A stretch of DNA of 64,000 bases from NCBI RefSeq assembly GCF_013373865.1, contig NC_050473.1, positions 8,443,710 to 8,507,709 of the forward strand. Direction: 5' to 3'. Source of the DNA: Monomorium pharaonis. Its lineage: Eukaryota > Arthropoda > Insecta > Hymenoptera > Formicidae. Numbering within the stretch: the stretch's first letter is position 1; every line of letters begins with the position of its first letter. The notes under the pieces are model-generated. The model saw nothing but the letters and a program-made list of their open reading frames with translations, was not told where the DNA came from and ran no database searches. This document shows positions 39,401 through 51,041 of this stretch, in pieces. The translations under genes were made by a program, and so were the position numbers.

Positions 39401-41758
39401 TACTTTAAATCACTTGAATATAAAATTGTGCTTTATAATAAAATGAAAAATTTTTTAATTATGCTGTTTTTTATAACTTCTAGGCACGCTGTATACGATC
39501 TTTTATTTTCTTACGCACATAATGAATATAACTTCATACAAACAATAAAACAAGAATAATACGTATGAATAAATGTTATTTCATTGTAAAGTCAAAGTAA
39601 TTTCATTGTAAAGAATGACAATGTAAAAACATTAACTATTGTTATTTATTTACCTTCATCATTTAATATTAATCATTTTACAGACAATTAATTAACAAAA
39701 ATGATAAAGATAATAGTTTGTTAATATTTATTTAATATCTATTGAAATTGATAAACTATTTATCCATTAGTTCTTATAATTTAAAATAAAGCAAAATTAA
39801 GTATTTCATGTCCCATCCATGCAAATCAATAATAAGTGTCGTCTTTGTAAAATATTTCAATGATTACAAAGAATTTCTTTTTACGAAACTTCTTTATAGT
39901 TCCGAAGCAGGCATAAATGGTAGCATTTACCTACGTGAATGTTATCTTACGTAAACTGTCGGACTAGCTTTCAGACTCGTGATCTACCGTGAAACTGCCG
40001 GTCGCGCTAAGATGCATCTCCGGTATGTATCCAACTGCTCTCTTCGTCCCCTTCATTGCGAATACTACGGATCGTGATCGCACTACATAAGCGTGAACAA
40101 GAGTCACGGACCTCTTCACTTGGTAACCGCAAATTACGTTAGTAAACGAAATTTCCGCGCGGACAGGAAGTCTATCTCTCGCGCGCCGGAACTTCTACGC
40201 GGCTGCGTTCTTCAAGTCCTTTTTCGCTTCGAGCCTGGCCGACTGCGAAAGATAAATCTTTGTTTAAAGTTTTCGGTGCACTGCACCAGGAAAACGTTGC
40301 ACAGGTATTTTAAATGTTATTCTAACTGGCTTTACATCGCCGAGAAAAAACTATCTCAGTTTACTTTCTTCCCGTCAGTTTTCTTTCATGCTAATATTTT
40401 TTTCCGAAGAAGGTGCGGCAAAATTCCTTATAAAAGCAAGCATCTAATAAATCTGTCAATTACGTTAATGTTAGATAGGAAGACTTCTATTCCTATAAAA
40501 CAGTGTTGCGCAACTTTTTTTAAACTGATGGGCATTTTTAAAAAGAGGCAAAATCTTAATAGCCACATAATGTCTATTTCGATAACGTGTATATAAATAT
40601 ATATAAAACAAAAAATTAGCGAAAAACATTTATCTTAATATAAAAAAACTACATATTTCTCAAAAGTTGTTCTTTGAGTTTTAAAAAGTTATTTGAGAGC
40701 TGCTGAATACTTATGTGTATTATATTTAAAAAATCAATAAAAACAAAATTGTATGATTTTAAAAATGGTCAAGGCTTACAAACCGTATGGTGCTATTTTT
40801 GTAGTTTTTTCATAGTTTGTATAAAATAAAAAATATGAAATCATATCAATATTTGCTTATCAAAATTTAATTTAAAATGCAAAGTGTTTTGAAATCTTAA
40901 TAATTTTATGCAATGGTAGCGACAATAAAAAATATTTTTGTTTTAATGTTTTTAAACAAATAGTATAAACTAAAACGCGTTGTTTGTTCTTATCAAATAT
41001 GTGACTGAAACAAACACAATGAAACAAATAGCTTGTTTTTCTATATTCTATACGATTATTACAAAAATACAACACAGTAAAGAAAGTTCGCACTTGATAA
41101 AAATATCAAGGAAAATCTTTCCATTTCAGAATATAATTACCCTATAAATAAAACATTATTGCGACACGTAATAATGTTTCTACATTATGTAAGCATCAAT
41201 TATAACAGCTTTAAAATGGAAATCAATTATAATTTCGTTAATTCCAATATTCGCGTGTATGCAATAACAAAGGGGAGAGATTACTCGACATCATCATGTC
41301 ATTTTCCAATGTGCGATATTATTTTATTATCATTTGAGTTTTACCATTATTTTCATTTTATCTCTCCTAATCATTATAAATTAATTAAATATTTTAATTG
41401 AACGTTAGAGTAATACATTCGCATACGCAATCAAGAATGCCTCAATACATTTACATTAATCCGATAACTTATTATTAAGCTTCAAAATGTGTAATGTTAA
41501 CAAATGTGTTTTTAAGTTGCTCGGAGAGAAGTTTCGGGACTAGATTCGACCTTACAAGCCAATCGATCGTAGGTCACGGCATTAAGACGAGAATTTACTC
41601 ATCGTCGGGTTTGCACGGCAAGTTGTACTCCGGCGACGTTTGCGCAAAGGAAATACATCGCGAGAACAGGAAGAAACTCCACTTTCGAAAATTACTCGTA
41701 GCTCGCAAGAATTGTTTACTCGAATTGTTTACGCGCTGGATTGGTACGTGTGTATGCG

Positions 41759-41818
<60 letters not shown>

Positions 41819-42063
41819 CGCGCGCGCGTAGGCGTTTCGCTCCTTTTTTACGATCAATCACGTTAAATCGCATAAATATACATGCACAAACATCGTGCAA
41901 AACTCGTCAAGGTATTTATAAATCTGGCGGCTGTAGTTTGGAAAACAATTATATTTTCCATAAGTTTATTTCAATCCAAATCCAACTTGTTTATTAATCG
42001 ATAAGATAGTAATAAAATATGTTAATTAAAATACTAAAAATAGTAATAATTATTATTTTATTT
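36405..42063. other. Gene-free stretch, mostly AT-rich
   Basis: 36786-37440 and 39950-40260 are richer in G+C. A 92-codon minus-strand frame at 36786-37064 and a 167-codon + frame at 40093-40596 (no ATG start) have no recognisable motif. At 40012 an ATGCATCTCCG is followed directly by GTATGT, a first-exon-like arrangement without an identified partner. CA/CG microsatellite at 37841-37879. No gene is called. Confidence 0.45.
41761..41828. repeat. (TG)25 directly joined to (CG)9
   Basis: An uninterrupted TG run at 41761-41810 passes into CG at 41811-41828. This alternating purine-pyrimidine tract of 68 bases is a strong candidate for left-handed (Z) DNA. Confidence 0.95.
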
Positions 42064-42190
42064 AGAGACGGGGAGAGACAGATAGAGACCGTGAAAGACG
42101 CAGAGAGACCGGGAAGAGACCAGGAGAGACGGGGAGAGACGGGTAGAGACCGGGAGAGACGGGGAGAGACGGGAGAGATCGGGAGAGGCG
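42064..42190. repeat. Minisatellite with 10-bp unit GGGAGAGACS
   Basis: About a dozen imperfect copies of a purine-rich decamer (GGGAGAGACG, GGTAGAGACC and similar) lie in tandem. The purine bias makes one strand almost free of pyrimidines except the C of each unit. Confidence 0.85.
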
Positions 42191-43015
42191 AAGAATGTTT
42201 CTATTGTGTTTAAATTAAGGTAATAAGAAAAATAAAGATAGCTGTTATTTTATTGAAAAAAAGGAACTTATTTAAAACAGTCTTTTGAATGGATTTCTAA
42301 ATCCATAGCAACTTTTAGAAAAAAAAGTTAGAAGTACGTGAATGAATGAAAAAATAAAATAAAAAGAGCAACAGTAAAGCAAGGCTCTTGAAAGTTAAAC
42401 AACAAAAGCAAAGAAAATTTGAAAAAAAAACAGCATAAGAATAGAGAGCCACATGTGTGTGTGTATGTGTGTGTGTGTGTACAAACACACAGTTATTACA
42501 ATTTATAAAATGTATTTGTTTTCATACATCATACATTTTGATTTGTCTTAACCACTCTGAGTTATTGCTGCTCAATAAAGAGAACAATAAGTATACAACT
42601 TGGGTGTTACACAAAATAGTTTCACCACCCTTTAGAAACTTCGTCGGTCGTTTATCCCTTCGGCCCCTCGAAACTTGGTATCGGGTCGCCAGCGAAACGC
42701 GGATCCGAAAGAAAAGTACATGGACTACGCGAACTAATGGTAGGATCCGACTTGACTCGAGAAGATTAAACGAAGACCGAAAGAGAGTCGGAAGTAGAAC
42801 GAGAGTGGAAGCCCGTCCGCAAAGTGAAACAAATCGCCGCGAAGAAGGCCAGACGTGCCAACATACCGTTGATTTTTCCTTTAATGCCGCCATAAAAGGG
42901 ACAGAGTCTTCACCAACTTTTTTTAACTTGACCCCGCCTGACTCTCTCTATCCTACTTGTTATTTCGAAGAAATTTTTACCGCAAAAAATCTCGCAGATA
43001 AATATTTTCAAAGCC

Positions 43016-43061
<46 letters not shown>

Positions 43062-43289
43062 TTGTCAAATTAATCTTTCATGACTAAAGATCGTGGTCTC
43101 CATTTGTGTGTTCATCACTGTTTTGGTAATACTCTCAATGATTTGCCATTGCCTTCCAAAAAGTGATAACCAATTAAAAATCTGATTGTTCTGAGTGAAT
43201 TTAAACCTGTACCTTTAGCACAAAGAGTAAATCGCGCAGATCTTACGCCACGACCATTACATTATTTTATTTATTACTATATATGTCTT
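42191..43289. other. Gene-free stretch with microsatellites at both ends of a GC-rich island
   Basis: A GT run (42454-42480) and a CT run (43018-43060) flank a GC-richer island at about 42620-42930. The open frame on the + strand that spans it (208 codons) begins and ends in the microsatellites and has no domain, so it is not annotated as a gene. Confidence 0.5.
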
Positions 43290-43532
43290 TCGCCGAGATA
43301 TACACTAAATTTGATTTAATAATGATTTAATCAGACATATATATCGAAAAAAAAGTTAATTTGACTAAATTTTTCTACTTAATTAAATTTCTCCTTTAAA
43401 TATTTATGTATTTAAGTTAAATACATAAATACTTTAGTTTAAAAAATTAATTTAATCAAGTTGAAAAATGTATTACTTTTTTTTTTCTTAGCGTATATGT
43501 GCGATCAAATCATTATTTAGTGATAAGCGCGT
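43290..43532. mobile_element. Imperfect foldback element of about 240 bp
   Basis: The centre is a perfect palindrome: TATTTATGTATTTA (43401-43414), AGT, and its reverse complement (43418-43431). Similarity continues outward with gaps. CATATATATCG...GAAAAAAAAGT on the left mirrors ACTTTTTTTTTTC...GCGTATATG on the right, and CACTAAAT (43303-43310) mirrors ATTTAGTG (about 43515-43522). No coding frame. It looks like a decayed foldback MITE; the exact ends and any target duplication are not clear. Confidence 0.6.
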
Positions 43533-44170
43533 CAAATCATATAATAAAACTGTGTTTTAATATAAATGTCTAAGTGCTTTTTGTATTTGCAAATCTTATA
43601 TCCAAATAGTAGACACATGCCATTGTGATAGTTAGAAAAAACATTTGAATCAAAACATTTTAAGAAGTTTGAATTTGTACGAACTTTCTCTTTTCTGGAA
43701 GTTTTTTTTGAACATGCCGCGCGCAATATTCCAATAAGTATGCCAGTGCTGTTAATTTAAGCTTTTTGTATTTTTGTTTTTCTTTCTTTGTTTTGTATTT
43801 CTTTATTGTAAGAATACTCCGTTAATTATCTGGACATTTTCTCGGGAGTGTAATAAAATATTTATCGCATCGCAAATTAACTAGAATCAGGCAACCTATT
43901 ATACATTCTTTATCTTTGCCTAGTAAGCGCCTGCGATTTGCTAGTCTCGTAAAACTCCTAATTACAGAATACTTTATCTTATGTTTACTGGCAGCTGGCA
44001 TGGCCGGAACCTTTTCCTTCTCAGAAAGCAATTAAAAGTTTTCGGCTCGTGTTTTAATGTTTGTTGGAACGAATGAAAACTGTACACATTAAATTAAAGT
44101 TTGTAAAACTGGTTAGTAGAACGACTACGCATTTTAAACTATACTCGTACGCCTCTTAAATCGCGAAATA

Positions 44171-44210
44171 GTAATATAATAGCTGGACGTGTAATATAAT
44201 AGCTGCACGT
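44171..44210. repeat. 20-bp direct tandem duplication
   Basis: GTAATATAATAGCTGGACGT at 44171 is repeated as GTAATATAATAGCTGCACGT at 44191. A partial third copy, GTAATA, follows. Confidence 0.85.
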
Positions 44211-45983
44211 GTAATAATTGTTAATGTTAAGTGGCATAAAATATAAGATCAATTTAGTTACCTGTAAACATCATATCGGCATTAACTAAATTAGAATTAA
44301 ATGTGCGTGTAATACGTTAACAATGCATAGTAAATTGCCGTTATAACAGGCTAGAAATATTATCCACAGTAGCGAGCGTGTGAATCGAAAACGATTAGTA
44401 AACCATGCAAATCTGCTTGTGAAATTGCACGCGCGGATTGCGGGCTTATTAACTGTCGAAAATATTTATATCTCCGCGAGATTTAATTCGGCACTATATG
44501 CAAAGCGCGTGTGCGCCAAATGCGCACTAAAACGCACCAACATATAAAAACGGTGATTAAAATTATTTATAGTATGTTTGGCGCGACGTCGGCGTCCTGC
44601 GTCCTCTGCGAAAATTTGCATTTTATCGTCCGTCGCTTTTGTTTGTAGTATTATCGCATGCTGAAAGCGTCGCGTTGATGTACTTCATTACGATTTACCG
44701 TAAACTCAACCGCAGCTCCCTCCTACCTCCTGCTACATTCACTCGACGAGCGAAAAGAGAGGTTTCGATATGTCGCAATTAATCAAAATAAACTTCTAAA
44801 CTCAAACCTTTTCTGTTACACAAAAATTGATTAATACTTTTAAGAGTAATGTTTTTCCACAGAATCTTTCCTTCTTTTCTTAAATAATGTATTATCTGCT
44901 TTTTAACAGAATAAGAATAATACGTAAATTGAGATTCCAAATTTCAATAATAAAGAATAAAAATTGTTCTACGTTACAATTATACTTTAAAATTTTGTTA
45001 ATTTAAAAAATGTTGAACGCAAAATATTAATGTAGACAATAAAAATAAGTTTATTTCTCATTTACTGTTATTTGATAATACTTATGTTATTTCAATTACG
45101 ATTAAATTATTAATATACTAAGATAAGCATTTTTATCAGATTAAGTAAAATATGAGTCATGTTCGATTAATAAACACTTTATAAAAAAAAATTTAATTAA
45201 AATTAAAGTATAACGTAAAGTAACAGTTCAAAAATGATAGTAGCTGTCTATAAAAAAATAAAGATTTTATATATGAAGCTGAACTCTGCAAGCATTAATA
45301 AGCTTCACGAAATTGGACATAAACGCCTCAACGTACTACATCCATCTTGCAGCATGACAGCTTCCGTTCAAAGCAGATGTTCCGGTGCATTAAAAGATCT
45401 GGCTGTACGACAGCGACGATTATTCGATGGATGGCGGAACCGGAAGTCGAAGATCTTAATCTGCCTTTAATATCCTGCGTCTGAGAGGACTGCCGAGTTA
45501 CAATCGCCGTTCGATTCGCGGATCAAAGGAAAACTAGGCGCTTTTGGCCGCTCACAGCTTTCGAATGGACATCGCTCATTTTCTCACGGAGATAATCGGC
45601 AGAGAAAAGTAGCAGGGAAGATTCCAGAGAAAGAGGAGACTCTTGCCAAGCGGAAACGAAATGTCGGCGGAGTGAAATGCGCGAGGAATTAACGAGTTTC
45701 CATAAGTTCTGATCGCGTCACATCGAGAAAAATCGATCGACTCTGCGGCAATCCGTTTCCATCGGTATGAATTTTTTACCTAATCTCTCCGATGCGATCG
45801 GAATCAAGAAGTGAAAACAATATAATTTTAATTAGTTTAAATTTCGATATTACAGATACAGAAAGATAAGCCTGTCTAGATACTCGAAGCAAGTCCTCTC
45901 TTACATAAAGATACGTACAAAAAAATGCCGCTTATTAAAAAAAATTATAAAAAATAAAACAATTTAAAAACCTAATAAATCAT

Positions 45984-46024
45984 TAATTACTTAATAAAAT
46001 GTACGCTATTTTATTAAGTAATTA
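45984..46024. repeat. Perfect 17-bp-arm inverted repeat
   Basis: TAATTACTTAATAAAAT at 45984-46000 and its exact reverse complement at 46008-46024 flank the loop GTACGCT. It lies 8 bases left of the inverted-repeat element at 46033 and may be part of the same insertion. Confidence 0.8.
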
Positions 46025-46032
46025 TAAATACA

Positions 46033-46178
46033 AGGTGTCAAGAAATTCGCGAAAATACTATAGTAAAGAGATTTTTAGAAATTAAATTATTGTGTTGAAA
46101 AAAGTTATTTGTAAATTTTTATTTCGAGAATTTTCGTACTAATATACAATGTTATAATTCGTGAATTTCGCGACACCT
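46033..46178. mobile_element. Short terminal-inverted-repeat element, about 146 bp
   Basis: The left end AGGTGTCAAGAAATTCGCGA is matched on the opposite strand by AGGTGTCGCGAAATTCACGA at the right end, with three or four differences. The interior is AT-rich and non-coding. No clear target-site duplication was seen. It is read as a small MITE or a decayed fragment of one. Confidence 0.55.
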
Positions 46179-46344
46179 CTAATAAAAAAATAAAGCAACA
46201 CGACTTCACATTCAGATAAATTTAACAAGAAAGACATATCCCAGAGGGATAAAATAACGCAAAAACTTTATGTAATAGTGACAGAAAATGATCTCACTGT
46301 AAGTTTTCTCTTAAACAAAACTATTATGGAACTTGACATTTTAC

Positions 46345-46495
46345 CTTTTTCGGCGTTAAGATCCGCGCCGTTACATAGAAGCAGACTGTACGATTTGTCC
46401 TCGTCGCAAGCGTGACTCCGAAAGCGCGGCTGAAATTCGTCTTGTCTCTTGCCTGTCTCATTTGAACCATGGGTCCGATCTGGACGGATAAAAGA
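46345..46495 (-). CDS. Candidate orphan exon, 50 codons, function unknown
   Basis: On the minus strand a strong acceptor (TTTTTGTCTTTTTTCAG) is followed by 151 bases that are open in one frame and end at AAAAAG followed by GTAAAA, a fair donor. The frame starts SFIRPDRTHGSNETGKRQDE and ends SLLLCNGADLNAEK. The last part looks a little like the second helix of an ankyrin repeat, but one such match is not proof. Another frame is open over the same bases, as often happens in GC-richer DNA. No neighbouring exon was found, so this may be chance. Confidence 0.2.
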
Positions 46496-47896
46496 CTGAA
46501 AAAAGACAAAAATGCTGATGAGGAATCGATTCGGAGCACGTCATAAAATTTAGTGACACTTTAATTACCCGAGATCTTTCATCATTCAATTAAAAAAAAA
46601 AATTTTGGATCAATTATTAATATACTTATTAAAATATATTTATACGTTAACATCCAAAAAATGCGGTTATAATTCAAATATACTTGTGGTCAACAATTTC
46701 ATTGTACAAAAGTGTTTTATAGTTGTATGAACATTAAACAAAATATTCATAATAACCGAGCTAAATTGTTTATCCATTATACGCAGTACACCGTTAAAAG
46801 AATTTATGTTACAAAATTACGAACGCAAATAAATGCATCGGAGTAAATATCGCGCGTGAATTTATGCGGGATATTGTAATGCATAATACAAAAGGAAAGT
46901 TTGCTTGGACAATATAAAATGCGTTACATTAAGTGAGATCTGAACAGCTTCGAAAATACGGACTTAGAATTTTAAAGCCACTTTACGGACAGATTTTAAT
47001 TCCTAAAGCGCTTTAAACTGTCCTAGAGGCTATTTAAACTTGCAAATCCGTTCATTTGAGTTAGATCCCGATAGTGCTTGTTTCCCTTTAAAAATGCTCT
47101 TCCACCCGGAATACGGGCAACGGTGGAGTATTGCATTCCGTTCGCCGCCGCGATTAAAGCAATTATTGATTTCGCATTCGCGTCGGCCGACACGAATTAT
47201 TCGAAATATTAGCGAATTATTCGAGAAATTTGCCGCATTGATTACACGCGGTTGCAGTTGAAATGTGACTGATACTAATGAAATCGTAATACTACCAACC
47301 ACGGTAAGACGAATTAATCAGTATGTTAAATAATACCCCTGCTATATTAAGATTGACAAAATTCACAAGTTGCATTTTATCTATTAACGGATGCCATTTA
47401 TTATGACAAAAATCATAATTTATTTATTATTTATCTATATCTATCTAGGGATTATATATCTAATATATCTAATATTTTACTACGTAAAACGTTGCCCACG
47501 CTCAAAAAAGCACTCTAAATAATTACTTCGTTACAAATTATTATTTCGTTTTAAATTCCTACAGTGATTTGGAGCAAAATATTAATTTAAACCGAAATAA
47601 TTATTTAGACTGAATTCTTTCTGTAATATACATATGCGGCTTTATCTTTGCAAAATGTTTCAAAACATGCCATCGCGCGATCTATGTTTAACTCTATTGC
47701 AATCGGTCAGTTTGGAACCACGATATTCAGCACAATAAAAATCTCATAGGCATATCGCATCCATATCCAGGACACGTTACATTTTTTAACGATCGGGAAG
47801 TCATAACCCTGACGTTGTTAAACAATCCGTTACTGTAAAAAAATGACTTTAAAAAAGAGAAAAAAGAAATAACGAAAAGAATGATTGTTTGAAAGG

Positions 47897-47948
<52 letters not shown>

Positions 47949-50860
47949 GAAACTTAGGCGCGCATCCATATGTCTGTCTATCATATTTCCGTCACTTTTT
48001 ATTCATTCCAATGTCGTAATGTCATAAAGACACGTTCAAAGGGTGGCACGGGAATTCGATGCGCGCGATGAATGTTGGCGTTCCGACATTGAAGAACTTG
48101 CCTTCTTGTTTCGCACGCTACCAATTTACGTCGCTACACACCGTTGCTTCGTTACCGCATTGAATATGCTGTTAATGAAATGATCGACTAATTTTCCCAC
48201 TGGTGTATTTTTCTTTGACTATTCCAGTTTAACGTACACTTTTACTAGAAAAGCCCGGAAAAATTGGAATCAGACAGCGAGAAACAGCAAAAATAATTTC
48301 TGTACTTGTACATTTATTTTATCTCGGACAAAACGGCGTTCGTCTAAATGTCCTAAATAAGACAAGAGCACAGACATGTGTATATTTTTATTTCAGAAAA
48401 AGTATATAAAAAGGTAATAAACTGTACAAAAGATAAATATATATCTTTATCTTTTCCTTCAATAGAATGTAAAAATAGATAAAAACGTGAGGAAAACGTT
48501 GTATTAGCTTTTTTTAATGCACTCACGTTTTTCTTCGAAAAATATTGATTCTACGAATTGATATATCGAAACCAAACATCTGCAAAGTTTCGTTAATCAA
48601 AGGCTAATGATATACGTTTATGGTATAAATTTTTTTCAAGAATACTCAAAGTTTTATTTTATGCAGGCAAGTGTGCAAGAGTGGGTACTTTTTACGACTC
48701 TACTACGATATTTTTCACTGGTTTGGCTCGATCCGTTTTTCACGGTATAACAATATTTCCTGACGTTATTGCAAGAAGAGAAGAACAAAGAGGGAGTAAA
48801 AGAGAAGAAGCAGGAAGGAATTCCAGCACTCTGATCTCCGTGCATCTTAATTTAATTTTCACTTGTGCAAATGCCTTTCGGGTATATGATCTATAGGGAA
48901 ATAGATCCTCGTGCTTTTCTTCTTCTCCTTTTGCCGCAGGCCAATCACTTACAGAGAACATATACAATTTCTCGATTTTATTTGCACTTGATCCTCTATT
49001 ATATTTTTTATATAGTCACATAATATTACATCCTATACAAAACAATTTGCTTGTAGAAATTGTTACCAAAATTTGAATAAAATTAGAAAATATAGAGAAT
49101 ATAAAAAATAATTATGTTTGATGTAAAGGCAATTCATAAATGCAAGACAATATGTTTCAGAGATAAATCTAGAGTATAAAAAATTTATTTAGAAACCCAG
49201 ATAGACCAGACTTTATCTTTCCATTAATAAATTAATAAAAATATTCACTTTCCGCCATAATATGCAGTTACAAGCATCTTTAAAACACCTTTCTTGTACT
49301 CTCATATACTAAATTTTTATTATTAAATTTCAATTTGGTAATGTTATATATTCATAATTAACTTCTATAAAACGTACATATTGCCATTTAATATCCAAGC
49401 ACCGAATATATTATTGCAGAAAAATAAATTATAAACGTAGAGGATTGAGACTTTCTCCCATAAAATCACTATACACTGATATACCCAACTGCGTTCTTTA
49501 ACAGAACAATAGAATATAGATACATTTTGCGTTAAAACCCCTTCATGAACCGTAAGTGGACACTGTGCGCCTCGCACAACATCCTTAACACGATCAACTG
49601 CGCATACTACCTTAAAAGACACTGTTAGGCGCGGTTACGCCGACAGTATGGGTTATCTAACTCCGAGTTAGCGACTCGTTGTCCCTTTCTGGATTATAGT
49701 GCTTTCTATAACATCGACAGGGAAAGAAAATTTAGTTGAACTGGGTTAGCTAAACCACGTCAGTACCATCGACCCTTAGCAGTACATCGAGGATGCGGGA
49801 CATGCAGTATAACGCCGCATTGATTACAAAAGCTAAACGGAGGCTTGCGCTACGTCAATATAATCGATATTCAGCGGATAATCGTGGCTTGAACGAACAT
49901 CAATTAAAGCCGTTTTGATAAATTAAATTAAAAACTTGCGCTAAAGGTTTATAATATAACATTTAAGGTGTATAAGTAAATTATTAAAAAAAAAGAGATA
50001 GAAATGTAATAAAAGATAAAAGTTTAGAAAACACAAGCATTCATGTATAAAATAATTTACATTTTCGCGAACAATACATACACATATTGTATACTGTTAA
50101 AATTTTTATAAAAGAAAAATCAGTCCAAATTATTTAAAAAACCATAAAAACAGGTAAACATATGATAAATTTAAATTTTCTTTTATAATAAAAAAAACAT
50201 TTAAAAATAAAATTTATACAATTATTTTTTTAAGTAATTATCATTGTAATAAAAAAATTTTTTTTTCTATTTTTATTCAAATGTATTAATGACTCTGAAA
50301 AATTAAAATGTACCTGTTTAAAATTTATTTAATAATAATAATACACAAGCAAATAATTCTACTAGAAACTATTTTTCACAGAATCAGCCATCAGCGCAAA
50401 TTGTGAGAAAATCTTTTTTTTTCTTCAGTGAATCAGAACGCATCGCCCTTATTATCGCCTGATGCAAGAGCCGTGTACGTAATTTTTCTTCCACTGAATT
50501 CGCAACTTCCACGCCTGCAACATTCCGGAAATTTGGAACGCCAATTTAAGGATTTTGGCGAAATTTTCCAGATTTCTTATGAGTAATCGAAGATTCCAAT
50601 ATCTTTAAAAATGTTAATTCGTTAAAAAAAGATCTTAAAAAACTCGATAGCAATCATAAATGTATACAGTATATAAACACAGATAAAAAAATCATAAATT
50701 CTTATTATACAAATATAATATATAATATATTATATTATATATATAATTATATAATTATTACCAATTATTTTATGATATTAAAGAAATACTTATTAGATTA
50801 GATCTCTGAAAATCCGTCACACCTGTGCTTAAAGCGCATGGCAGTTGTTACATGTTCAAC
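46496..50860. other. Gene-free stretch
   Basis: AT-rich with GC-richer patches near 47040-47260 and 49560-49870. There is a (GA)n run at 47899-47945. A short palindrome CTAACTCCGAGTTAG lies near 49659. No gene is recognised. Confidence 0.45.
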
Positions 50861-50866
50861 GCGACG

Positions 50867-50975
50867 GATAAGATAAGCTTACGGAATTGTAGTACAAGCG
50901 ATAAAGGCCGACGAACAATGACAATCCGTCAATTGCACGCGTTATCGTCGCCACGAGTCGGCTAGGACAGATAAT
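50867..50975 (+). promoter_or_regulatory. Cluster of five GATA motifs upstream of the small membrane protein gene
   Basis: GATAAG occurs twice overlapping at 50867-50877, GATAAA at 50900, TTATC (reverse GATAA) at 50942 and GATAAT at 50970. All lie 65-175 bases before the ATG at 51042. GATA factors control gut, fat-body and blood-cell genes in insects. Control of this gene by them is inference. Confidence 0.4.
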
Positions 50976-51041
50976 ACTACGGCGCAGGTAAAAACCGGTA
51001 CCCGTCATACCAGTCCGTCATTTGCAACATTGACAACGAAA

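Larger units (their letters stand above)
43533..46032. other. Gene-free stretch
   Basis: Mostly AT-rich, with GC-richer patches at about 44570-44760 and 45340-45760 that contain no splice-bounded recognisable exon. It holds the two short repeats listed separately at 44171 and 45984. Confidence 0.45.

Noticed and set aside
40093..40596. 167-codon open frame on the + strand
   Set aside because: It begins at GTG without an ATG, lacks splice sites in useful places and has no recognisable motif. It may be chance in a locally GC-richer patch.
41494..41997. 167-codon open frame on the + strand
   Set aside because: Much of it is the translated (TG)n-(CG)n repeat, and it has no ATG start.
42457..43083. 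208-codon open frame on the + strand
   Set aside because: It starts in a GT microsatellite and ends in a CT microsatellite, has an overlapping minus-strand frame and shows no domain.
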